From Streptosporangiaceae bacterium (GTDB lineage: Bacteria; Actinomycetota; Actinomycetes; Streptosporangiales; Streptosporangiaceae), in the NCBI GenBank assembly GCA_030052355.1, contig JASIGS010000536.1, positions 1 to 5,262 on the forward strand: 5,262 bases of DNA. The letters run 5' to 3'. The notes beneath the pieces were generated by a model that was not told where the DNA came from, searched no databases, and saw nothing but the letters and a program-made list of their open reading frames with translations. Every line of letters begins with the position of its first letter. Position 1 is the first letter of the stretch. Of the stretch, positions 1-5,262 are shown one piece after another. Both the position numbers and the translations under genes were made by a program.

Positions 1-1
1 C

Positions 2-592
2 ATGGCGGCGTTCTCGGCCTGCCTGTTCGGGGCGATCTACGGCGCCGCGGCCGGGTTCACCGGGGGGCTCGTCGACGCGTTCATGATGCGCATAGTGGAT
101 GCGTTCCTGTCCGTGCCTAACATCTTCGTGCTGATCATCCTGGCCGTGCTGATCAGGCCGGGCACGATCACGCTGATGGCGTTCATCGCGACGTTCTACT
201 GGCCGCTGCCGGCTCGGCTGGTGCGCGGTGAGACGCTGTCGCTGCGTACCCGGGAGTACGTGCAGGCGGTCAAGGTGGCGGGCGGCACGAACCGCCGCGC
301 GGTGTTCCGGCACATCATGCCCAACGCCATCGGCGTCATCATCGTGCAGGGCACGTTCGCGGTGGCCGACTCGATCGTCATCCTGTCGGGACTTGGCTTC
401 CTTGGCTTCGGCCTGCAGGCGCCCCAGACGGACTGGGGCACGATGCTGTCCGACGGGCTGACTTACCTGAACGACGGCTACTGGTGGCTGATCTACCCGG
501 CTGGCCTCCTGATCATCGCCACGTGCGTATCGTTCAACTTCATCGGCGACGCACTGCGCGACGCGTTCGAGACCAGGCTGCAGCGCCGCTAG
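2..592 (+). CDS. ABC transporter permease, OppC/DppC type (5' end outside window)
   Basis: This is the inner-membrane permease subunit of a peptide/nickel-type ABC importer, forming half of the translocation channel. The 196 visible residues match the C-terminal two thirds of the BPD_transp_1 fold. Hydrophobic segments lie near residues 4-20, 41-65, 110-130 and 162-182. The cytoplasmic EAA loop that docks the ATPase is at about 85-110 (EYVQAVKVAGG...HIMPNA). The OppC-type signatures LGFLGFGLQAP..DWGTML (131-149) and IGDALRDAFETRL (181-193) are present. Family members are usually 280-310 residues, so roughly 90-110 residues are missing. The ATG at base 2 is therefore probably an internal methionine of a longer frame. 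The gene stops with TAG and is followed by a convergent gene, so it is the last gene of its operon in this direction, and its partner ATPase genes are not downstream. The substrate cannot be told from a permease alone. Family assignment is firm; the substrate class is an inference. Confidence 0.93.
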   Translation: MAAFSACLFGAIYGAAAGFTGGLVDAFMMRIVDAFLSVPNIFVLIILAVLIRPGTITLMAFIATFYWPLPARLVRGETLSLRTREYVQAVKVAGGTNRRAVFRHIMPNAIGVIIVQGTFAVADSIVILSGLGFLGFGLQAPQTDWGTMLSDGLTYLNDGYWWLIYPAGLLIIATCVSFNFIGDALRDAFETRLQRR

Positions 593-620
593 GCAGCCGG
601 ACTAGTCTTCAGCAGCCGCG

Positions 621-1280
621 TTATGCCGATTGCTGGGGACTGCCCGCAAGAAGTTGCATCGACTGAAGCCACACGCTCCCGGGCCCGGACAGCACAGCGA
701 AGTACCGGGCGTCACCGCCTGGATCGGGCCCCGCCGCCTCCTCCAGCTCGGCCATCAGCACGACCACCGAGCCGCCGCACATGCCGATGTGCCACGGATG
801 GGTTCGCAGTGAGGCTCCGGCGGCGAGGTCACGCGTGACCACGTCACCGGACAGCTCGACCCACGCCCTTCCGTGGCCGCTGATTCGCTGCAACGTGAAG
901 CCGTCGGCCTGAGCCTGGGCGAAGGGTTCATGCCGGAAGCCGGTCGTTACCTCGATGCCGGGCGTGCCAGCCAGGAAGCCGCGGCGGTGTACCAGGAAGT
1001 CCTGCCCGGGCTCTACATCTACGCCGACGATGCTGCCCGGCATCCTGGACGCGAAGGCAATCGTGCCGGCCGACTGCCTGGCCGTGTAGACGCTGAACGG
1101 TATCGACGACCTGCCGATGGTCCGTCCTGCAGCTTCCGCCATCGTGCCGTCCGCGCTGGCCGACATCTGGATCGAGTCGGTCATCCAGGAGAACTCTCCT
1201 GTTCCGGCGATGACGCTCTCGCCTGGCTCCAGCGAGATCGACAACACCGGTTGCGTGGACCCGAGAAGCTCATCGTGCAA
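621..1280 (-). CDS. AIM24 family protein (TIGR00266/DUF124-like)
   Basis: This 219-residue protein belongs to the AIM24/TIGR00266 family. These are beta-rich proteins with TRAP-like folds; their bacterial function is largely unknown, and the name comes from a yeast mitochondrial protein. Family hallmarks in order are: the N-terminal LLGSTQPVLSISLEPGESVIA (5-25) and GEFSWM (28-33); the central YTARQSAGTIAFASRMPGSIVGVDV (65-89); FLVHRRGFLAG (95-105); GFTLQRISGHGRAWVELSGDVVTRDLAAG (127-155); and the C-terminal FAVLSGPGSVWLQSMQLL (194-211). Length is normal. No signal peptide or membrane helix is seen. The start is a TTG, chosen because it gives the usual family N-terminus (M-x-x-E-L-L-G) and has a GGGGGA Shine-Dalgarno at 1285-1290, four bases upstream. 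The only nearby ATG is out of frame. The gene converges on the permease with a 28-bp gap. It lies downstream of the upp-regulator unit on the same strand, beyond a 247-bp spacer with a hairpin, so it is probably transcribed separately. Confidence 0.88.
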   Translation of the reverse strand: MHDELLGSTQPVLSISLEPGESVIAGTGEFSWMTDSIQMSASADGTMAEAAGRTIGRSSIPFSVYTARQSAGTIAFASRMPGSIVGVDVEPGQDFLVHRRGFLAGTPGIEVTTGFRHEPFAQAQADGFTLQRISGHGRAWVELSGDVVTRDLAAGASLRTHPWHIGMCGGSVVVLMAELEEAAGPDPGGDARYFAVLSGPGSVWLQSMQLLAGSPQQSA

Positions 1281-1527
1281 TCCGTCCCCCTGGACTGGCG
1301 TGGTGGCAAAGGGCCAGCGGAACCGATTCGGCCGGACGCCCGAGCCCCCCTCAGTCCCGGGCGTCCGGCCGACGGGCCGCTCCGCCAGACATTTCTAGCC
1401 GAAAGGCGGTGTCCGCCGAATCCCGGAAACCATGCAATTCGGATGGCGGGAAGTGGCCGTCACCCTGGGCGAGCCCGGACTGACGTACAGCAATCGCTCG
1501 CAGCGCTATAACATCCCCGATCACGAC
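1281..1527. other. Intergenic spacer between the AIM24 gene and the regulator
   Basis: This 247-bp spacer contains no convincing gene on either strand. It holds the 13-bp-stem hairpin at 1330-1370 and the AIM24 Shine-Dalgarno at 1285-1290. An AT-richer patch reading TAGAAA on the minus strand near 1393-1398 could be a -10 element for AIM24, but no matching -35 is seen and it is not called as a promoter. A 7-bp inverted repeat CGCTATA/TATAGCG (1504-1510, 1537-1543) straddles the regulator stop codon. Confidence 0.5.
1330..1370 (-). terminator. Strong GC-rich hairpin, probable terminator of the upp-regulator unit
   Basis: A perfect 13-bp inverted repeat (GGCCGGACGCCCG at 1330-1342, its complement at 1358-1370) encloses a 15-base loop. 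It lies 157 bp beyond the regulator stop codon and 49 bp before the AIM24 start. No U-run follows on either strand, which is common for actinobacterial hairpin terminators. Because the stem is symmetric it could act on either strand. The alternative is a structure in the 5' leader of the AIM24 mRNA. Confidence 0.6.
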
Positions 1528-4068
1528 CTAGTGGTCTATAGCGGGAGGTGGCTCTGCCAGCCCGTGCTCGATCGCGTAACGGGCGGCATCGACCCGCCCG
1601 GACAGGCCGAGCTTGGCGTAGATGGTCGCGAGATGCCGCTCCACGGTGGCCGGGCTCAGGTAGAGCTCGGCTGCGATCTGCTTGTTGGTCAGCCCGGCCG
1701 CCAGCTTGGTCAGAACCTCGGCCTGCCGCCTGGTCAGGTTGCCGGGCAGCGGCGCGGCAGCGGCGCCGGCGAGCTCGGCCAGCGCAGCCCGGACCTCCGC
1801 CCTCCACCTCGGGCTCGCGATCCGCTCGGCGAGGTCCTGCGCGTCGCGCAAGTACTGCGCGGCTTCCGCGGCGCGGTCCGTCTGCCTGCATACCCGGCTC
1901 AGGCCGATCATGGCCTCGATGACATCGTCTGGGTGCCCCCCCGCCTGGCCGGAACTGATGGCGGCTCGGTAGTGCTCGGTGGCCTGCGCCCAGTTCCGGC
2001 GGCCCGCGGCCAGGTTGCCCTGACCGCAGCGGACCGTGCTCGTCAGCGTCGGGCTGCTGGCCGCCAGCACGGCAGCCTCGCGCAGCGCGCTGTCCGCGTC
2101 ATCCCACCGGCACTTGCGGATCAGGACGTCGGCCAGGTTCACCAAGCCGATCGCGATCGACCGTGGCACGCCGGTCCTCCGCTTGATGACGAGGGCCTGC
2201 TCGAACAGCTGCTGTGCATGGTCCAGCTCGCCGTCGTCCAGTTCCTTCACCGCGAAGTTGTTGATCGCGGCTGCCATCCGGGAGTCGCTGAGTTCGGCGC
2301 TGAGTTCCATCACCTTCTCAAAGCTGCGCCGGGCGGCGGCGTGGTCGCCGAGATAGCGGTGCGCAGAGCCGAGCACGGTGGCCGCCAGCGCGATCCGGTC
2401 CTTGCGGCCCAGCGGCTCGAAGATACGCAGCGCGATGTCTGCCGCCCTGATCGCTTCGGCGTAGTCGCCGTTCTCCGCGGCCAGGATGGCGGTCGCGCAG
2501 TGGGCGCGGCCGGTCCGCTCGTCGAGGCGCTGACCCGCCGTGGCAAGGAACCTGGCCAGCCAGGTGCGACCCACGGCGAGCCGGCCGCTGATCAGCCACC
2601 AGCGCCACAGCGCCGCGCTGGCGTCGAGGCCGAGATCGACGTCGCCGTTGTCGTCGGCCCACTGCAGCGCGGCGTCCAGGTCCGGCACGGCTGCCTCCAT
2701 CCGGCTCGCCCAGCGCGCGGCGTCCGGCCCGGCGAGTTCGCCTTCGCTCGCGATGGCGAGCTCGGCCAGGTGCAGCGCGTGCCGCCGCCGGACCGCCGGC
2801 CCGTCGTCGGCCCGGTCGAGCTGGTGCGCCGCGAACGACCGGATGGTCTCGAGCATGCCGAACAGGTTCTGCTCGCTGCTCCTGGAGACCTCGAGCCAGG
2901 AGGAGTCGACGAGCAGGCGTGCCGTGCTTGCCGCCGCTGCTTCGTCTAAGCCGAGTACCGCCTGCATGTCAGGGAGGCCGAACGAGCCGGCGAACACGCT
3001 CAGCATCGCGGTCATCCGCCGCTGATCCGGCCCGAGCAGGTCGTAGCTGAGCTGCAGCACGTCAGCCAGCTTGCGGCCGCGGTGCTGGCCAGCCAGCGCC
3101 GGCTCGGTTGCCAGCAGGACGGCGCGCTGCTGCAGGATCTCGCGGATCGACAGCGTGCCAACCCAGCCCGCGATCAGCTCGATGGCCAGCGGAAGACCGT
3201 CAAGGCGGCGGCACAGCTCGGCGATGGCGTGCGGTGCCACATCGCTCGCGCGAAAGCCGGGTACCCGCTCGGCTGCCCGGGCGACGAAGAGCCTGACCGC
3301 GTCGCTCGATGCTATGTCGGCTGCGCCCGCGGCGACCGATGGGCACGCCAGCGGCGGGACCGCCCAGCAGACCTCGCCGGGCACCCCGAGTATCACCCGG
3401 CTTGTCACGACCATGCGCAGATCCGGTACTCCGCCGAGCAGCTCGCCCGCCAGGTCTGCGACCTGCTCGCGCAGCGACTCGGCGCCGTCGAGCACGAGCA
3501 GCCGGGGTGTCGCGGTGAGCGCGTCGATGAGGGACTGGGTCAGGGGCCTGCCGCGCGGGTCGTGCACGCCGAGCTGCGAGGCCAGCGCCGAGGCCAGCGA
3601 CCGTGGAAAGCGCACCGACTCCAGCGGCACGAACACGACCTCATCGTCGCCAGCGGTGCGGCGCACCAGCTCGATCGCCAGCCTGGTCTTGCCGGCGCCG
3701 CCGGGGCCGGTCAGCGTCAGCAGGCGCGACCGGCCAGCCAGCGCGGTCAGCTCGGCGAGCTCGCGCTCGCGGCCGACGAAGCTGGACTGGGCGACGGGGA
3801 GCCTGCCATGCGGTCCGGGCTGCGTCTGGTCAGGCAGGGAACTGTCGCCGCGGCCGGCGTCCGCGCCGGCCGCGGCGACTTCCGCCTCGAGGGCTGCGAT
3901 CGCTGTCTTCGCGCGGGCCGACAGGCTCGTCCTGCCTGACTCCCACCGGTTGACGGTGGCGAACGACACGCCGAGACGCCGGGCAAGCTGTTCCTGGCTG
4001 AGCCCGAGTTCGGTGCGCAGCGATCGCAGCCGCGCGGCGAGCGTTTCCGCGTCGCGCGGCTCGTTCAC
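1528..4068 (-). CDS. STAND-type regulator: XRE HTH - NB-ARC-like ATPase - TPR - LuxR HTH
   Basis: This 846-residue cytoplasmic regulator carries several recognisable parts. An XRE/Cro helix-turn-helix lies at about 12-60 (LGLSQEQLARRLGVSFATVNRWESGR). A linker leads to SSFVGRERELAEL (95-107), the usual entry to predicted-ATPase/NB-ARC modules. The Walker A motif is GPGGAGKT (121-128) and Walker B is LLVLDG (190-195). A sensor-like VVTSR (220-224) is followed by LGVPGE (227-232), and GLPLAIELIA (291-300) is the GxP motif. A winged-helix-like segment spans about 330-420. A helical TPR-like solenoid covers about 500-760 (for example AENGDYAEAIRAADIALRIF, 531-550). A LuxR/GerE HTH closes the protein at 777-837 (LTRRQAEVLTKLAAGLTNKQIAAELYLSPATVERHL...KL). 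The start is GTG: an in-frame TAG lies only 9 bp upstream, and the next possible start would destroy the XRE domain. It has no good Shine-Dalgarno and begins 23 bp after the upp stop, so translational coupling is likely. Ligand and target genes are unknown. Confidence 0.93.
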   Translation of the reverse strand: MNEPRDAETLAARLRSLRTELGLSQEQLARRLGVSFATVNRWESGRTSLSARAKTAIAALEAEVAAAGADAGRGDSSLPDQTQPGPHGRLPVAQSSFVGRERELAELTALAGRSRLLTLTGPGGAGKTRLAIELVRRTAGDDEVVFVPLESVRFPRSLASALASQLGVHDPRGRPLTQSLIDALTATPRLLVLDGAESLREQVADLAGELLGGVPDLRMVVTSRVILGVPGEVCWAVPPLACPSVAAGAADIASSDAVRLFVARAAERVPGFRASDVAPHAIAELCRRLDGLPLAIELIAGWVGTLSIREILQQRAVLLATEPALAGQHRGRKLADVLQLSYDLLGPDQRRMTAMLSVFAGSFGLPDMQAVLGLDEAAAASTARLLVDSSWLEVSRSSEQNLFGMLETIRSFAAHQLDRADDGPAVRRRHALHLAELAIASEGELAGPDAARWASRMEAAVPDLDAALQWADDNGDVDLGLDASAALWRWWLISGRLAVGRTWLARFLATAGQRLDERTGRAHCATAILAAENGDYAEAIRAADIALRIFEPLGRKDRIALAATVLGSAHRYLGDHAAARRSFEKVMELSAELSDSRMAAAINNFAVKELDDGELDHAQQLFEQALVIKRRTGVPRSIAIGLVNLADVLIRKCRWDDADSALREAAVLAASSPTLTSTVRCGQGNLAAGRRNWAQATEHYRAAISSGQAGGHPDDVIEAMIGLSRVCRQTDRAAEAAQYLRDAQDLAERIASPRWRAEVRAALAELAGAAAAPLPGNLTRRQAEVLTKLAAGLTNKQIAAELYLSPATVERHLATIYAKLGLSGRVDAARYAIEHGLAEPPPAIDH

Positions 4069-4088
4069 GAAGGAAGCCTATGACTTCT

Positions 4089-4103
4089 GGGCTAAAACAG
4101 CCC
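4089..4103 (-). other. Small hairpin over the upp stop codon
   Basis: A 5-bp perfect stem (GGGCT/AGCCC) with a 5-base loop (GTTTT on the minus strand) contains the upp TAG stop at 4092-4094. It lies 20 bp ahead of the regulator GTG. No U-run follows, so it is not a clear terminator. It could modulate coupling between upp and the regulator, or it may be chance. Confidence 0.3.
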
Positions 4104-4733
4104 GAAAAGCCGGTCTCCAGCGTCACCCAGCCCGGGAACGATGTACCCCTTGTCGTTCAGCTCGGCGTCGACAGCGGCCGTCACGACTCGGACCGTCACC
4201 GGCTGGTCGTCAGGAAACGCCGCGCCGAGCCTGGCCAGGCCCTCGGGCGCCGCGAGCAGGCAGATCGCTGTGACGCCAGCCGCGCCGCGGTTGATCAGCA
4301 TCCCGATCACGGTTTCCAGCGTCCCGCCGGTGGCCAGCATGGGATCGAGGACGAACGCCTCGCGGCCGGTCAGGTCGGCAGGCAGGCGCGCCGCGTAGAC
4401 GCCCGCCACGAGCGTCTGCTCGTCCCTGGCCAGGCCGACGAAGCCGACGTCCGCCGCCGGCAGCAGCCTGGCCATCCCGTCCAGCATGCCGATGCCGGCC
4501 CGCAGCACCGGAACCACGAGTGGCACGGGCTTGGCGAGCTTGACACCGTCGGCCGGACCGATCGGCGTGTCCACCACCGTCGGCTCGACCGCCAGGTGCC
4601 GGGTCGCCTCATAGGCGAGCAGCGTCACGAGTTCGTCGGCGAGCCGCCGGAACGTCGGCGTCTGCGTGCGGACGTCGCGCAGCGCGGTGAGCTTGTGCGA
4701 GACCAGCGGATGATCGGCGACCAGTGTCTGCAT
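4092..4733 (-). CDS. upp: Uracil phosphoribosyltransferase
   Basis: Upp makes UMP from uracil and PRPP in the pyrimidine salvage pathway (EC 2.4.2.9) in the cytoplasm. The 213 residues are close to the family length of about 208. Characteristic segments are the N-terminal [13 protein letters not shown] (8-20) and [19 protein letters not shown] (25-43). [12 protein letters not shown] (75-86) and GLARDEQTL (100-108) follow. The PRPP-binding loop is DPMLATGGT (130-138). The C-terminal uracil-binding segment [16 protein letters not shown] (196-211) is complete, so the enzyme should be active. The ATG start gives the standard N-terminus. No Shine-Dalgarno is visible before it, so the message may be leaderless or use a weak site. 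The palindromic element ends only 20 bp upstream, leaving little room for a promoter outside it. The regulator gene follows at 23 bp on the same strand, which suggests one transcript. Confidence 0.97.
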   Translation of the reverse strand: MQTLVADHPLVSHKLTALRDVRTQTPTFRRLADELVTLLAYEATRHLAVEPTVVDTPIGPADGVKLAKPVPLVVPVLRAGIGMLDGMARLLPAADVGFVGLARDEQTLVAGVYAARLPADLTGREAFVLDPMLATGGTLETVIGMLINRGAAGVTAICLLAAPEGLARLGAAFPDDQPVTVRVVTAAVDAELNDKGYIVPGLGDAGDRLFGLF

Positions 4734-4753
4734 GCTCGGTAGTGTGCCAGCTT

Positions 4754-4935
4754 GTCAGGCATTCGGGGGTGTCCCGTGGATCTTGGTGGATGCGGGCGGT
4801 GATCCAGGCGGCATCCGGCAAGGCGGAGGAGGAGGCAATAGCGGAGCTATTGCCGACGACGACAACGCCGCCGGGGGTCGTCTGGGCGCCGATCCGCGCC
4901 GCCGAAGATCCGCGGGACACCCCTAGCTTCCTGAC
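4754..4935. repeat. Long imperfect palindrome, MITE-like element
   Basis: The two halves of this roughly 182-bp segment are imperfect reverse complements centred at about 4844. The outer ends match best. Each arm, read inward, gives GTCAGG, six unmatched-to-weak bases, then GGGGTGTCCCG, one mismatch and GGATCTT. The left arm is 4754-4784 and the right arm 4905-4935. The central tip is the perfect hairpin GCAATAG/CTATTGC (4835-4841, 4847-4853) with a 5-base loop. Between ends and tip the match is patchy but stays in register until a one-base shift near the centre. It encodes no transposase, and no clear target-site duplication was found. The pattern fits a miniature inverted-repeat element or other dispersed palindromic repeat. 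Extensive secondary structure acting as a regulator or bidirectional terminator is the alternative. Confidence 0.7.
4835..4853. other. Central hairpin of the palindrome
   Basis: This is a perfect 7-bp stem (GCAATAG/CTATTGC) with a 5-base loop at the midpoint of the long palindrome. It is AT-richer than its surroundings. It would be the tip of a cruciform or of the folded RNA on either strand. Confidence 0.65.
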
Positions 4936-5007
4936 GGCCCGGGCGAGTTGCCGTCCGGCAGTGCGCCGCGTGACGGCCGAGGTGCGGCAGAGCCACGTTC
5001 CCATATA

Positions 5008-5023
5008 TCGAACGTATGTTCTA
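5008..5023 (+). promoter_or_regulatory. LexA (SOS) box upstream of the Cys-rich gene
   Basis: TCGAAC-GTAT-GTTCTA matches the actinobacterial/Gram-positive LexA operator TCGAAC-N4-GTTCGA at 11 of 12 specified bases, and the GAAC-N4-GTTC core is perfect. It ends 8 bp before the ATG at 5032. Two -10-like hexamers, TATATC (5004-5009) and TATGTT (5015-5020), overlap it, so bound LexA would block the promoter. A transcript from the second would begin at or next to the start codon and be leaderless. Confidence 0.72.
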
Positions 5024-5031
5024 CTAGAGTG

Positions 5032-5262
5032 ATGACTGCAGTCATCCGCCCGGACTGGTGGTGCTACCCGCTGTCCTGCCCGGCCGGTCATCCGTGGGCT
5101 CCGGGGCGGGTGACGGACGGCTGGATGCCGTGCGACTGCCCGAGCGCGCTCGCCACCGAGGGCCTCGGCCACCTGTGGGTCCGGTGCCGATTCCAGGGCT
5201 GCGCCGCGATCTGGTATAAGCCACCGCACGAGGTTCAGACTGGGTCGAGGCAGCGTCGCGCG
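5032..5262 (+). CDS. Small Cys/His-rich, probable zinc-binding protein (3' end outside window)
   Basis: An open frame starts at ATG 5032 (or the in-frame GTG at 5029) and runs off the right edge after 77 visible residues. It has six cysteines in a CxxxxC (11, 16), CxC (34, 36), CxxxxC (52, 57) arrangement, with His at 20, 47 and 66. It is rich in Trp and Pro: WWCYPLSCPAGHPW (9-22), GWMPCDC (30-36), GHLWVRC (46-52) and GCAAIWYKPPHE (56-67). The spacing suggests a zinc ribbon. Similar short hypothetical proteins with CPxGHxW, PCDC and WYxPPH motifs are known to me from actinobacteria, but without an assigned function. There is no Shine-Dalgarno at the usual distance, so leaderless translation is likely. 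A LexA box lies directly upstream, so DNA-damage induction is inferred. The tail after residue 68 becomes basic. The coding call rests on the Cys pattern, the start context and the operator; function is unknown. Confidence 0.75.
   Translation, partial: MTAVIRPDWWCYPLSCPAGHPWAPGRVTDGWMPCDCPSALATEGLGHLWVRCRFQGCAAIWYKPPHEVQTGSRQRRA

Larger units (their letters stand above)
4734..5031. other. Gene-free divergent spacer between upp and the Cys-rich gene
   Basis: About 300 bp separates two divergent genes. Base order is: 20 bp of upp leader, the long palindrome 4754-4935, about 70 bp of GC-rich DNA with no recognisable signal, then the AT-richer LexA box region. Open frames cross it on both strands, but they encode no recognisable domain and result from the GC-rich palindrome. 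Confidence 0.6.

Noticed and set aside
593..620. Terminator between the convergent permease and AIM24 genes
   Set aside because: The 28-bp gap contains CAGCCG twice in the same orientation and an ACTAGT palindrome, but no stem long enough for a hairpin terminator.
873..1511. 212-residue plus-strand frame
   Set aside because: It is antisense to the AIM24 gene and crosses the terminator-like hairpin; the translation is Arg/Pro-rich without a domain.
1504..1543. 7-bp inverted repeat CGCTATA/TATAGCG around the regulator stop as a terminator or operator
   Set aside because: The 26-base spacer and AT-rich short arms make a weak hairpin, and there is no adjacent promoter for an operator role.
1432..2949. 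505-residue open frame on the plus strand
   Set aside because: It lies antisense to the regulator gene, whose domains are clear. Its low-complexity Arg/Gly/Pro/Val-rich translation is typical of a high-GC shadow frame and shows no domain.
3071..4273. 400-residue plus-strand frame, plus the 285-residue frame at 3082-3939
   Set aside because: Both are antisense to the XRE/NB-ARC part of the regulator and the end of upp. Ser/Arg/Pro-rich composition and lack of motifs mark them as shadows.
4080..4742. 220-residue plus-strand frame exactly opposite upp
   Set aside because: It mirrors upp in the antisense direction and has no recognisable motif, while upp itself is unmistakable.
4749..4929. AGCTT at 4749-4753 and 4925-4929 as a target-site duplication of the palindrome
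   Set aside because: The copies sit at unequal distances from the inverted ends: one is outside GTCAGG and the other lies within the arm. They do not bracket a symmetric element, and a 5-base match is likely by chance.
4724..5032. 102-residue plus-strand frame ending in a TGATG overlap with the Cys-rich gene
   Set aside because: The overlap looks like coupling, but most of the frame is the palindrome. The start has no ribosome site, it begins inside upp, and the LexA box and -10 candidates imply transcription starts downstream of it.
4609..5229. 206-residue minus-strand frame
   Set aside because: It runs antisense through the Cys-rich gene, across the palindrome and into the start of upp in another frame, with no conserved motif.

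Overview
The window is very GC-rich. Codon third positions are strongly G/C-biased and long antisense shadow frames are present. It carries an actinobacterial-type LexA box, non-ATG starts and Shine-Dalgarno-poor genes. Together these point to a chromosomal segment of a high-GC actinomycete; the genus cannot be told from the sequence.

Layout from left to right. The 3' part of an OppC/DppC-type ABC transporter permease (+) runs in from the left edge and stops at 592. It converges on an AIM24-family protein gene (-, 621-1280). A 247-bp spacer follows, holding a 13-bp perfect inverted repeat that looks like a terminator. Next come two minus-strand genes that appear to form one transcription unit: upp (uracil phosphoribosyltransferase, 4092-4733) and, 23 bp downstream, an 846-residue STAND-type regulator (1528-4068). 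The regulator has an N-terminal XRE helix-turn-helix, an NB-ARC-like ATPase, a TPR-rich middle and a C-terminal LuxR helix-turn-helix.

Upstream of upp lies a gene-free stretch of about 300 bp. Most of it is a long imperfect palindrome (4754-4935) that resembles a MITE or other small palindromic repeat. On its far side, a good match to the actinobacterial SOS box (5008-5023) sits 8 bp before the start of a small Cys/His-rich, probably zinc-binding protein gene (+, from 5032). That gene runs off the right edge.

How the genes may work together: upp salvages uracil to UMP, and the regulator is probably co-transcribed and translationally coupled with it, although no functional link can be proven here. 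The permease and AIM24 genes look like unrelated neighbours. The points most worth a second look are the SOS box in front of the small zinc-type protein, the palindromic element between the divergent genes, and the regulator with a DNA-binding domain at each end.
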